Shown here piece after piece: positions 13,184 through 24,175 of a stretch of DNA of 64,000 nt. The stretch covers positions 372,001 to 436,000 of the forward strand of contig QPFY01000013.1 of NCBI GenBank assembly GCA_003665825.1, given 5' to 3'. The position numbers and the translations under genes were made by a program. Positions within the stretch are counted from its first letter, which is position 1, and each line of letters begins with the position of its first letter. This DNA is from Microbotryum silenes-acaulis (taxonomy: Eukaryota; Basidiomycota; Microbotryomycetes; Microbotryales; Microbotryaceae). The notes under the pieces are model-generated. The model worked only from the letters and a program-made list of their open reading frames with translations, ran no database searches and had not been told where the DNA came from.

Positions 13184-14515
13184 TCAGAGGGCAGCAACGA
13201 CCAAAGCAGCAACGACAGCAAAGGCACCGGACCCAACGACGACGGTCGAGGCGCTCGAAGCGGCCTTGCTGGTGGCAGCGGCGGCGGCGGCCGAAGTGGC
13301 GGCACCGGCAGCCGAAGTGACAGCACCGGCGGCGCTGGTGGCGGACGCACGGACCGAAGTAGCCATGCCACTGCGAGCCGGAAAAAAAGCGGGTGGTGAG
13401 CATTTCTCACGATAAAGCGACTAAATCCGTTCCCGTTGTACTCACGCGGCGGATGCAGTAGAGGAAGCGGCAATGGAAGCGGCGGCTGAAGAAGCGGCGG
13501 GAGTGGCGGCGGAAGAGGCGGCACCGGACGAGGCCGAACCGCCCGACGCGTTGACGAGAGTGCACGTGCTGCTACCGGCTTGGACAGTAACCTTGTCCGA
13601 GTAGTTGGGCATTCCGGACCTGTATTCGTCAAAAATTGACGACAACAACCGTCAGCAGCCGAAATGGAAAACACTCGATTGATGCCTCCGAGGGCCACTC
13701 ACTTGTCGATGACCTTCATGGTGACGGACGTGCCAGCCGCGATGTTAACGGTCCTAATAGAAGTTTTTAATTGATCCGAATGATCAAGCGATGGATAAGC
13801 TTTCCGTATCCCAGATGATCAGAGGCAGCTGCAGACCCCGCGAGCCGGAACCTCCGTAACCCGAGCACCGCAACAGCACAGCACAGAACGCGCCTCGACG
13901 CGGCGCGCACGAATCAGAGGCCGAGGCCGGGTTCAAGAACAGCTAGCGAGCGACTTACCAGGTGAAGGTGGTCGAGTTCAAAGCACCACCTCCGATCTGC
14001 TCAAGAGCGGCTCCCGAAGCATCGCCACCGGGAATGGCGGAACTGTTTAGGGTAATGAACGCCAAGCGTTCCGAGTCAGCAATTGCATGCGATGCGCACC
14101 CGATGAAGCCCAACTCGAGGCGTCGAGTTGGAAAACCCGAGTCGCAGCCGGCGGCCGCAGCGACACGTCAATTCGATGGTCACTCACACGTAGTAGGGGG
14201 CTCCCGCACCAGCACTCCAAGCTGTGGATTACAGTTCATGTGACGACGTGGAAAGGGGTCAGTACTGCCTTCCATCTGGCGATGACGAATTACACCTCGA
14301 TGTGATCGCGTCTTTAGCGCGTAGGCCGGCAGGGGTCGGTTGCGGAGTCCGCGATCATGCGCGCAGAAACGGCTTGGACGCGTCCAGAGGCGAATGGCAC
14401 AACACTTACCTAGAGCGATGGGTTGGCACTGAATGAGACTGGTGGGGGTGCTGATGGTCGATTGGGCAGACACAACGGCAGCGACGGCGAGGGCGACGAT
14501 GGCTTTGGCGAACAT
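13184..14515 (-). CDS. Secreted Ser/Ala-rich cell-surface protein, probably GPI-anchored
   Basis: Six exons (14515-14410, 14221-14188, 14042-13959, 13753-13703, 13619-13446, 13370-13184), 211 residues. A clear signal peptide (FAKAIVALAVAAVVSA) is followed by a small beta-rich domain: LIQCQPIAL, a Trp-containing GAGAPYYV block, IPGG, FTWTVNIAAGTSV and a second Cys near the end. This pattern is common in basidiomycete secreted proteins. The second half is an Ala/Ser-rich stalk ending in a hydrophobic tail (VVVGSGAFAVVAALVVAAL), which fits GPI-anchor processing or a C-terminal membrane anchor. Two Cys (CQP and CTLV) could form one disulfide. Role unknown; wall or surface location is inferred. 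The CDS is spread over introns of 60-190 nt. Confidence 0.78.
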
Positions 14516-16085
14516 GGTTGCGGGTAGTTTTCTGGGTCGGGTTGAAAGAACGGACACGAACATGAACAGGCGACGACGACGACACCACGAATCAGCTGGG
14601 GTCCTCTGTCAAAGGGGTATCGCGGGTGACTGTATCTAAAGTCTGAAGGGGAACTCACTCGGGAAAGGTGAGAAAAGTGGGCGAAGATCTGAAGAAAGCA
14701 AGAAGTGATGAAGGTAGTGAGGCGCGGGAGGAGGAAAGAGTCGAGTCCACGCTCGACAAACACGCCCGGCGCCCGTCGACTCTCGAGCTACGAAAGGCGC
14801 CTCGCTTCGCGCGCGCCTGTGGCGCCTGATCTGGGCCTAGCCGTTGCTCGAAATGCTCTTCCGGCCGCTCCGGCAGCGCCACCATCACATTCACCAGCTG
14901 CATCATCACCAGTAAACCAGTCAACTAGACCAGTTTAGCTGCTCAGATCTCAATCAGCTAAAGAAGAGGTTGACGGGCCTCTCCCATTCTGCAGTAGTGA
15001 GTCGTGACTTTCTTTTCGAAGCTGTGAATTTACGAAATTCGACGCGCCTCGGGGCGCGCTGCAACCAAAGCCAAATCCTGAGACACACAGAGCTCGCCAG
15101 CGCGCCAGCGCTGCGCCTGCCAGCATTCCTGTAGAAAACATGAGAACTTAATCTGACCTCTCTGATAGAGAAATTGCTCAGCGTCCGGGATAGTCCAGAG
15201 GCCTGTTCCTTCAGGCATGAATGTCGGAGTTCAAGACCAACCGAAAATTTCAAAAGGTGAAGCAGCCCTTCGATGCCAGGGGGCCTAGAAACAACAAGCT
15301 GCGAGCCGGATCCGGCTGGATGTATGCGCATGACAAGCAACCGCAACAAAGGCATTTCCGGCTTGATGTAAAAGATACATCCCAATGGCAATATTTCCCA
15401 ATGGGATTGAATAGTAAACTAAGGCCAGATTACTGTTCAGGCTCTGTTGTATGCTTCCCTTCCCAGACTTATGCCGATCTTTTACATACTTATACATCAT
15501 TCGTGGGGCCGGGACAGTGTCTCTGTGCGGGCGCCTCCGTTGACCGGCTCGGGAGTGTACATCTCACTTCGGACCGAGCCCGGTCGCAGCGATGAGCTGC
15601 GGCCAAGCGTTTTGTAGAACATTGACGCGGTGAGATGTTATTGTAACGATCGAAAGGGGGTGACCTTCTGGGATTCCGGATGTCCTCCAGACTGACGCCG
15701 AAACGAAGTCGAGCACAGCCTTCCGCAAGCTCTGCGGAATTAATGACTGCGTCGATCTTGATTAGTGTCATGGATTTGAAGATGACTGAAGACAGTCTAG
15801 GATCATAGCGATGACTTTTGACCAAAAAAAAAACACGAAAATATGAGACATGATGTCGTGAGACTTTTGGTCGGCAGTGCGGTGGCGGGTGAACACAACT
15901 TGAAGCTCCTGAAAGCCCCGTGTGAGACAGTAGGGTGGCCCCTGCGTTCGCTAGCCGCGCATCTCCTCATAGGGCTTTTGAGGGAGAAGCTTCCACGCTT
16001 TTGCTCACTTCCAAGGGGACCTTTTCTTCGGGCTCCACGTTTTCCTCTACTTGAGGAGGGTCAGAATTACCCACCTCGACAAGCG
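14516..16085. other. Intergenic region, divergent promoters
   Basis: About 1.6 kb upstream of two divergent genes. The section 15200-15520 is AT-richer than its surroundings. A GTTCAAGACC sequence near 15227 resembles a tRNA T-loop, but no matching acceptor and anticodon arms could be drawn. No gene supported. Confidence 0.5.
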
Positions 16086-19000
16086 ATGGACGACCTGCCC
16101 GACCTCACGTCTTTTGTGCGCAAGACTCGCGGGGCTGGGCCCCCTTCTCCTTTAGTAAGCCCGCCGGACGACTCAACTCCGGTTTCAGACCTGGTCCTCA
16201 CCGATTGCTCACTCACGATACACCCAATATCAACTTTCGACCCGCCACTAGATTGGAGCGACGACAACGGTTGTTGGTGATGCATTGTATGTGTTTGGGG
16301 GGCGCAACGCCGATTCACCGGCGACAATCTCGGCCGTGCTCTATCGCCTCGACCTGGGGACCTTCGCATGGCGACGATGCCCGAATGGTCCTTCTCAACT
16401 CGTGCCTCGGTGCTTTCATTCCGCCAACGCATTCGGTGACAAGCTCGTGGTGTTCGGTGGACAAACCCCAGCTCAAAATTGCAGCATTGATGCATCACAC
16501 GGTTCGTCCGCGCTTCGGTCAGGAGGGGATCATGGTCCAACCGAACACCCCACGCCTAGTCTGTCGGAAACAACGGCAGCCGAACTTGGCGTTCTACCCG
16601 AAACAGCCGAGAGACTGCCGAGCACGCTCGCTTCTGTCGCCGTGTACAATACGCGGACGGAGCAGTGGTCATTTCCAGAGTGTGGGTGTGGCACAGGGGT
16701 GACGACTATATCCATGGGTCGATATGGCCACCTGGCGGCGGTCACCGAAACGACGATCGACATGGCGCCCGGATATACGCCCGAAGCGAAACTCTCCCGG
16801 TTGACCATCATAGGAGGGCAGAATGCGAACAACGAACCCGTTTACTCGATCACCGTTCTCGATCTCAACTCGATGCAATGGATCGACGAAGCCAAGTTTC
16901 CTCGAAGGGTCGGAAGCTACCGTGCAGCTGCAACCTCTTCATTAGTCACGATCGAGCCCATGTCACAGAACCTGATGAAGACCGTCGATGAGCATGGGAC
17001 GATGCAATTTTCCGGATCCGTGCACTCGAGCATCGCTCGACCTTCGGCTGAGGAACAGCCGGAACCCATCGTCGTGTTCAGCAACACAAACTTCGCCGAG
17101 TGAGTCGGCAAGGTGCCGTTTACATACACTACTAGGTATACACTAGTGTTCTGGCTAATACATGCGATCGTCTGTCCCGACCCTCTCCTGTGCTTCGGAA
17201 AACAGCCCAAGGCGAGAAATCGATCTAGTCGCCGCCCCTGTCGATCAGCTGTCGAACCCGGCGTTCATTTCCGTCCGGAATCGAGAAGGGGCTGCGAGTG
17301 GTCCACCAGGGCTCCGCTTCCCCTCAGCTCATATTTGTGGCCATCACATGATCGTAACCGGTGTTCACGTCGATCAAGTTGGCACTCGACTCGCGATCTG
17401 GTCACTTGATCTCGGTCCCACAGGCGCCTCGGGGGCTCTTTCGAGCTCGGGCCCGCTACGATGGGAACAAATCAACTCGCATATAATCAAATCCGGGAGC
17501 TGGAATTTGACCGTACTATACAATAACATGCTACTCCTCCTCGGTTCGAAGGAAGCAAACCCCGCTGACGACTATGCGCATCGTCGCTGCAACTTCCAAC
17601 ACGTGGCCATCATCGACCTCGAGGCGTTTGGGATGCACGAGCCACCTCGGCAACTCCTTTCGCATTCCGAGCAGTCGTTTGGTCTACTGGTCCTCTCCCA
17701 AAGCTCTCTGAACGATTTCGTTGTCATCTCACAGGATGGCGAGCACACCACATGCAGCCGCTTGCTATTGACGACGCGTTGGCCCTGGTTGAAGGCCGAG
17801 TTAGCAAAGTTCGAAAAGCGAACAAGCGAATTCGAGATGCGCTCAGATACGGAGGGCCATTCGGACGACAGCGAAGTCTTAGATCCGATCCGAAGAGCCC
17901 GAGCTCGATATCGCAAATCCGAACACATACAACCTTTGAAGCCCGACTCGAGTGCCTTTCCCCTCACCGAGGACTCGCTGCGCCTCCCCTTCAACTCGTC
18001 GACGACCCAGGCACTGTTGCAATTCTTCTTCACCCTATCCCTCTCGACCCCTCTTCAGAGGTCCATCTCGACTTTGAACACCCTTCTTTGGATCGTCAAG
18101 ACATATCCCGTCTTTCCTCCCTCTCTCGAACGGCTGACGGTGCACGCTCTTCACGAGTCGCTTTCGCCAAATACGGCGGCCAAGGTGTTCGAAGCGGCCT
18201 CGCTAGCTGGTGCCGCGGCCTTGCGCTCAAGGGCTGCACGAATAATGTTGAAGGTGAGGTAAATGCTTTCGCGATGTAGAGTGGCCATCCTGAACTGCTT
18301 CCACTCTTACAGGCCAGTGCTCCATCAACAACCGAGTACCACAGTGCACGGGGATCTTCCTCGGTCAGTCGAGGAGAGGAGGGCAACCCACGGCAAACAA
18401 CAACTCAGAGCTCCTTACCTAGCTCATTCGTGTACAGGGTCATTATGGTGGCTCTATGACTGCGTCATCCGCACGCCCTCGCTCCGTCGACAGCCTTGCT
18501 TCGAAGCCTCGGATGTCGAACGAGGTGAGTCGCCTGTACAGGTTCACTAGGTTTGGAGATAGTCTGACGGAGCTTCAGCACATAGGGTCAGAGGGAGCGT
18601 CCGTTACCGTTCTTGAGCGACCCCGCGGTTGAATTCCCCCTGGTCTCCGAAACACCACAGACCGCGTTCGGCCATTATGGTCAGCCGCGCCCTGACAAAG
18701 ATTCCCCGACGGTCGATCGTAAGCTAATCATGACTCCTTGATTGAGCACTCACCTCGTAGCCAATTCCAATCCCTCCTCGAGCATCAAGACACGCTCCAT
18801 CTCTTCACATTCCCACAATTCACTCGTATTCCCAATGGTTCCGGGCCCGCCCCGCAAAGGGAGTCTTCCACCGACGAGCCCCTATGCGCCACCTGCGATC
18901 CCGCTTCCAAGCCCGCCCAAGCAACCGTCAGGCCCTCTACATCGTCTCGAAGCTCAAGATGAGCGTTCTTGCTTGCATAAACGATCTTTACCCCGCTTGA

Positions 19001-20077
19001 GGGATACTCCTCGTCGCCCTGCAACTGCACCTACGGCTCCTGCGGCGCCGCCGGCTTTCGGGAGCTCGGGAGGAGTCCGCACGCCAGGTTTCGCTTTCAC
19101 GCGACCGAATATCAATCAAGCGTGGATCGAGGGTGAGCGGAGAGATCATCTTCAAAGGATTGAAAATGCACGGCTACAAGACGAGGCGCGTGCCTCTTCG
19201 AAGCATTCGACGACTGTGGCTTCGTCAAGACCTGCCACGGCTACAACTCCCCAAACTGCTCCTCCACCGCATTGGCTCTTTCAAGCCAACCCAACGCCCA
19301 AAGCGAGACCTTTGGAGCCTCCTCGCGACTTTGCTCCACTCCACCCTCTCTCCTCGGATGATGAGAGTTCATTCCAATCCGGAGATGATGTCTCTTCCTC
19401 GCCCATCTCCAGACTCGGATCGCGTTTCCAGCGCTTCTTCAGCTCTTCCTCAATCCCTTCAAAAACTTCACCCGCGTCCGCCTCACCAAATCGAGGCGGA
19501 ATCAAAACCCGAGGGGTCGGAGACGTAAGAGGGCCCAGCTCGATGGGTTTCACTCAACGTGGGTTGAGAAAAATGGCTTCCGAAGTGCGTCTTGGTTCGC
19601 CGAGTGATACGCCGATCCTGGAAGCCGTGGCGGAAAACGATGGCGGACGTGCCCCGTCTCCCACGCCTTCCTCTTCGGGTTCCTCGATCCAACGCGGTGA
19701 GTTCTCTTCGCATTATTCTTGACAGTTTCTTCAGGGCATCTCCACAAGGTCCCAACCAATAGAGACCAAGGCCAAATCTCGCCACTCCTTTTCAACTTTT
19801 GACTGACTCTTTGGCCCTCGGCCCAAGCCCGTTCCCTCTTTCAGGTCCACCCATCGCCGTGGGCGCGCAGTACACGTTCGCTGCTCCTTCCCGGACAACG
19901 CTCGCAGGGCCAAAAGGGAACAAACGAGTCGATCTCACCGGTTCCAAATTTTATGGTTCCTCCTCACTTAAGCGTGGGATAAACTTGGACGGCGGCAAAG
20001 GAACGGGGCGTGCGACGCCGGCGGTGAAATCACCTCCGACTAGAAGACCTCCTTCTCCTGTGCTGTTTTTTGCGTGA
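16086..20077 (+). CDS. Kelch-repeat and BTB-domain protein, Ral2-like
   Basis: Eight exons (16086-16154, 16252-17099, 17206-18253, 18313-18363, 18438-18524, 18586-18718, 18761-19696, 19845-20077), 1134 residues. Intron 1 joins to GATTTVVGDALYVFGGR, a classic kelch blade; further blades carry KLVVFGG, LTIIGGQ and a terminal LLLLGS. A BTB-like segment follows (RWPWL..., LLQFFFTLSLSTPLQ, HALHESL). The last ~500 residues are Ser/Pro-rich and probably disordered, with an RRDHLQRIENARLQ helix. S. pombe Ral2, which acts with Ras1 in mating and cell shape, has the same kelch-BTB order, so a Ras-linked polarity role is inferred. Introns 4-6 rest on frame continuity in a disordered region and are less certain than the rest. 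Confidence 0.78.
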
Positions 20078-20558
20078 GACACCCTTTCGATCGCTGCCAT
20101 GTCTATCCGTTACATTCCTTTATCTGAATTTGTTTATGTAAAAAGGAAATTATTGGTGTAAATGACGCGATCCTCTGTTTACTACTCAGCCCCGGGGAGG
20201 TTGCATTTTCGGGTAACGCGGCACTGCAGCGAGTCAGGAAAGACCGTATGTTCCAGCTGCTCGAAGTGATCGTGCACTTCTTATCCCGAGGATTATTTCA
20301 GAGAGAAATGAACCATTCCAGCAAGAGAATGGTACAGGCTAAAATGTTTTGTGAGCATGCTCGCACACAGACTCTTAAGGCACGCTGCCGGCTTTTTCCT
20401 GCATCGTGTCTAAGAACTGAGCTCCGCAATGGGCTTGGACGAATCCTCATCAAGACACAGGGCACAAATCGTTACACTAAAAAAATGCTTTGATGCAGTG
20501 ATATGAAGTTGACATTTTCACTTGCAAGGTTCTGCGGTTCTGTGTACGACAAGTTATT
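20078..20558. other. Intergenic region between convergent genes
   Basis: 3' flanks of convergent genes, AT-richer than coding DNA. No gene seen. Confidence 0.55.
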
Positions 20559-23025
20559 TCAGAACCTAGCACTGGGTCGTTTCCTCTTCTTGGCCTTCTC
20601 CTTCCCTTCCTCCTTGCTCTCCTCGTCATTCCGTTCGGACCCCCTCTCTCCGGGTTCGTCATTCCTATCCCCATTGTCCACCGCCTCCCGAGCCTTCTCT
20701 TCCCCTTCAGACGGACCCTGACCCTGAGTCTGACCCTGAGTCACCCCGTCCCCCGTCGTAGCGACCTTCTTCTTCCCCACGATCCCGACCTCGACTTTGG
20801 CGCTCTTCCTCGCGTCCCTCCTCTTCTCCTCCGGAATCTTATCCCAGTACTCCCTCTCCAAATCACCTTTCAACAATTCCGCCACCACCAATCTCCTTCC
20901 CTCCCCTAAAACTCCCACCCCCCCACCCTGCAAGTCCTGCTCCTCCATCCCTTCCGGTGGCGTCATCGGCTCCTTCTCAAAGCTGAAATAATCCCTCCTC
21001 GTATGCCTCGTCGGATTCTGCTCAAAGTGCGTCCTGACCAAGTGCGCATGATGAGGCGTCGAGAACCTCACTTTGGCACTCTCCAAACCTTTCTCGTAAT
21101 CGACGAATTCACAACCTTTCCCACTCCCTTCTTCGAGACGATCCAAAAGTTTGCAGAAGAGCGTTCGTAGGGCACCTTTGGTCGATTTTTCGTGTAGGTT
21201 ACGAACCCAGAGTACGCAGTCGAGAGGGTAGGCACCGTGCAGCTTGAGGGCTGCGCGAGAATCGAGCGCGGGCAAAGGTTTGCCTGCTCGTGGAGCTGGG
21301 GCCGGAGGGGGGAGGTCGGACGTTCGGGGTTTCTTGTGAGGGGTTGAGGAGGCAAGCTCGTTCGTTGAAGGTCGTTTGGTCTTGGAGTTGGGGTTCGTTG
21401 ACGAAGCGGAGGAGAAGGAGGGGACTCGTAGATGAGGTGGTAGGTCCTTGGAAGGGATGGGTTCGCGATCGTCATATTCGTTGTAGTACGACCTCGACGA
21501 AGAGCGGTAGCCTTCCTTCTTGAGACCTTCGAGAGCTTGTTGGTAGATCAGATACTCGGCTTGGAATTCGAGCCATTTCGAACTGTGGCGTCATCGTGTA
21601 TGATGAGAGTCAGCGACGGCCACGCGAAACAGACACGCTCTAGAAAACTCACTAGGTGATAGCCCTCATTCCACCCTTTTTCGCCACCTTGACCAAATCG
21701 ACCTGCTCTTCCCCCGCCCGCTCTTGATCCTCCACCTCCATGCCCATCTCCCTCTCAATCTCATTCTCCAACTCCTTCTCCAAAGCCTCGGCTTCATCCT
21801 GCTCGACCTTATCCCCGTGCGCGTCCCAATCCCAATCCCATTCGCTCAACACCCTCTGCGCATCCTCCACATTCTCCACAATCACAAATACGAACCCTTT
21901 GAACGTGCCTCCACTCTTGGGTAATCTCAATCCTTTCCCCTTGCCCTTCTCATTGTCCTTATCCTTGGCTACCGAACGGGACTGATCAAATAATTCAGAC
22001 TGGGTCGGTCGATCGGACGATGAACTGTAAAGAGCGTCGCTTGAAGGTGGGTGGGAAGGGTCGTATCCCGGTGGAAGGATGATGCGTTGGATTGTGGTGC
22101 GCAAGAGTTGGGCCAAGAGGTCGACGAGGGGGAGCGAGTGGTGCGTTGGGGAAGGGACGTGTTCCTGTGATGAGCCCAAGAGGAAGAAATTTTGTTTCAG
22201 CTTGCTCCCCTCCCCGATTTAGGTGAGATGAGGTGGGGAAGACGCAACGCACGAGGTATAGGATACAGGGATCCCAGTGACTGGATGTGAGGTGTTCAAG
22301 TCGATCATAGTGCAACGTGCGCTTGACGTGCAATTGAAATGGATCATTCGGATCGAGCTGGTATACGTTTGAGAAAAGGCTCAGACTTGTGCTTTCCCAA
22401 ACACTGTAGGTGACCAGAGGGACGAACCTCTACGACTGATGAAGTTTTGTGGCGTAGAGCCTTTTGCAGGTCGGCTTGGTTGTTGGTGAGGGCGATGACG
22501 GGGTCGAGGCGCACGACGTATTGGAGGTGCACGTCTGCGTACGTGTGGGGGGGGGAAGAGAAGACAGGGGGGCCGGGGGGTTTCGAGGAGGGGGTGAATA
22601 CAGGTTAGAGCACAGACGGGACGGGGTCAGTGTCACCAAAGGCACCGCATCAAAACAAAAAAAAACAGGCCAAGAATGAACCGACTTTGATTTGGGTCCT
22701 GCCTGAGTCGTTGCAGCATGCCATTCTGGCGCTGATAGGTGCTCAACCCCCAATCGGAGAAGGACGACTCGATCGTCAACAACAGCGTTTGCAAGCGGTC
22801 CTTTTCCTTGGTGCTGAGCTTTGGATCTAGTCGAGGTGCTACTGTTGGAGGTGCAGTCGATGTTGAGGCGATCGGAGCTAGTGGTGGTGGATTATTGTCG
22901 ACCGAGATCGGAGCGTGACTTGTGCTGGAGCTTGCGCTGAGGGACGCACTGGCAGTCGGAGGTGACCCTACATTCCGTGTGGTGGATGGCCCGGTTTTGT
23001 TGGCGACCTGCCTCGGTTTGAACAT
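20559..23025 (-). CDS. La-related protein, LARP7/Pof8-like (La motif, RRM, C-terminal xRRM)
   Basis: Five exons (23025-22686, 22534-22428, 22357-22253, 22164-21653, 21582-20559), 695 residues. Residues about 75-148 match a La motif: an ESSFSDWGLS helix, then VIALTNNQADLQKALRHK and SSVVE, joined across intron 1. An LDPNDPFQ linker leads to a divergent RRM whose RNP-1 appears as FKGFVFVIVENVEDA, interrupted by a charged insertion. Near 477-545 is a second RRM starting CVLWVRNLH with the atypical DYEKGLESAKVRFSTP strand that marks the xRRM of LARP7-family proteins. The tail is lysine-rich. LARP7 family members bind RNA polymerase III transcripts or telomerase RNA (Pof8 in S. pombe). Which RNA is bound here is inference. 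The donor of intron 1 (GTCGGT) is weak, so that junction is the least certain. Confidence 0.75.
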
Positions 23026-23263
23026 CTGATCGGAGCGGTATAGCCTCCACCGAGTAGGAACAATAGCCGGAAGGGAGGTTGCAGCGCGAACGTTCGCAGC
23101 CAACCAAGTGCCCGTTACGCGCATTACGCGCATTAGAACGTGCTTGAAAAAACTAATGGCCAAATGGATGACCTCATCTGTCACGGCCTCCCGGCTGGTC
23201 GCTCTCTCTGTCCCCCCGTACACGACCGCACCCCTACAGTCACCCTACACCCACCCACCACAC
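23026..23263. promoter_or_regulatory. Short divergent promoter (LARP7-like / VMA9)
   Basis: Only 238 nt separate the start codons of the two divergent genes, so they probably share a promoter. A GCGCATTACGCGCATTA direct repeat lies near 23117-23133. Confidence 0.45.
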
Positions 23264-23715
23264 ATGGGAGGCTGGTTGATCATCTGGGTCGGCTTGATCC
23301 TCGCCGGTCTCGCTGCGGGCGGGTTCATCTCGGTACCCAAGGGCGAGAATCAAGTGTCAGTTCTTCGGGGCCACCTACTGGCTTCTACGCGATCGCACAC
23401 TGACCTATCCCGTCTCGATACAGTGTGATCCGAACGAGCATCCTCTTGGTCGTCACGTGCTGCTACCTCATGCAAGTCCACACCCCCTCTTCAGCGTACG
23501 CAAGGGGCAAACAAAGACCGTTCAAAGCTGACCGGTGTCGTGATCCCGACTGTGCTACAGGTGGGCCATCACCTACCTGGCCCAACTCAATCCTCTCATT
23601 CGTCAGTTGGTGCCCAACCGCACACTTTTTGCATGGGGCACGATTCACTGATGCTGGGTGTGGCTTGGCAACAGGGCCAAGACGATCGGATCTACGCCTG
23701 CAGCATTCGGATTAA
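23264..23715 (+). CDS. VMA9: V-type H+-ATPase subunit e
   Basis: Four tiny exons (23264-23355, 23424-23471, 23561-23601, 23675-23715) encode 73 residues, the same length as yeast Vma9. The protein starts MGGWLIIWVG, carries the VPKGENQ turn and the strongly conserved CCYLMWAITYLAQLNPLI second membrane segment, and ends in a basic PRRSDLR tail. It is the small two-span subunit of the membrane (Vo) sector of the vacuolar proton pump. Intron 2 begins GCAAGT rather than GT: the reading frame (AT|G for Met) and the conserved sequence require this GC-AG junction. No single open reading frame covers the gene, so automated annotation may miss it. Confidence 0.93.
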
Positions 23716-24175
23716 GACACGATCCATTTCCGACTGTTCTCCATTTGCACCGGATCATCAACGCCAATCTGGGCCACGGTCAATGTTGACAGCGCGAGAT
23801 ATACCAGAATGGACCGCGAGCAATAATGAACGCCCCGCCGGCACGTTGAGGATCGGAGGGAGAGAGCGTTTTTGAAACCTGTGTATGATGTTATGTAACC
23901 CATTCTTTTTCCCCCCCCTTTTGCACGAAAGAGAGTCGTGTGGCGGGAAAGCATGAATTGCCCACCATGATTGGACTCGGAGTGGGCTCGAAGAATGGCT
24001 CGATGGGGACAGCTCTCGCGCTGGTGGGCGATCTTGCTTCAGCTGTCTCTACCTTGTCACATCCCCAAGCTCGCACACCCCGGACCGTTGTCTACTCCAC
24101 TCCCACCTACGACCGCTCACTGGACCGAGCTGACCACGACCGCCCGCCGAATCGGGCCAAATCAGATCGACCGTC
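23716..24175. other. Intergenic region between tandem genes
   Basis: 3' flank of VMA9 and promoter of the next gene. A short C-rich run lies near 23910-23920. No gene seen. Confidence 0.5.

Noticed and set aside
15170..15240. Possible tRNA around GTTCAAGACC
   Set aside because: No acceptor stem or anticodon arm can be formed at correct spacing.
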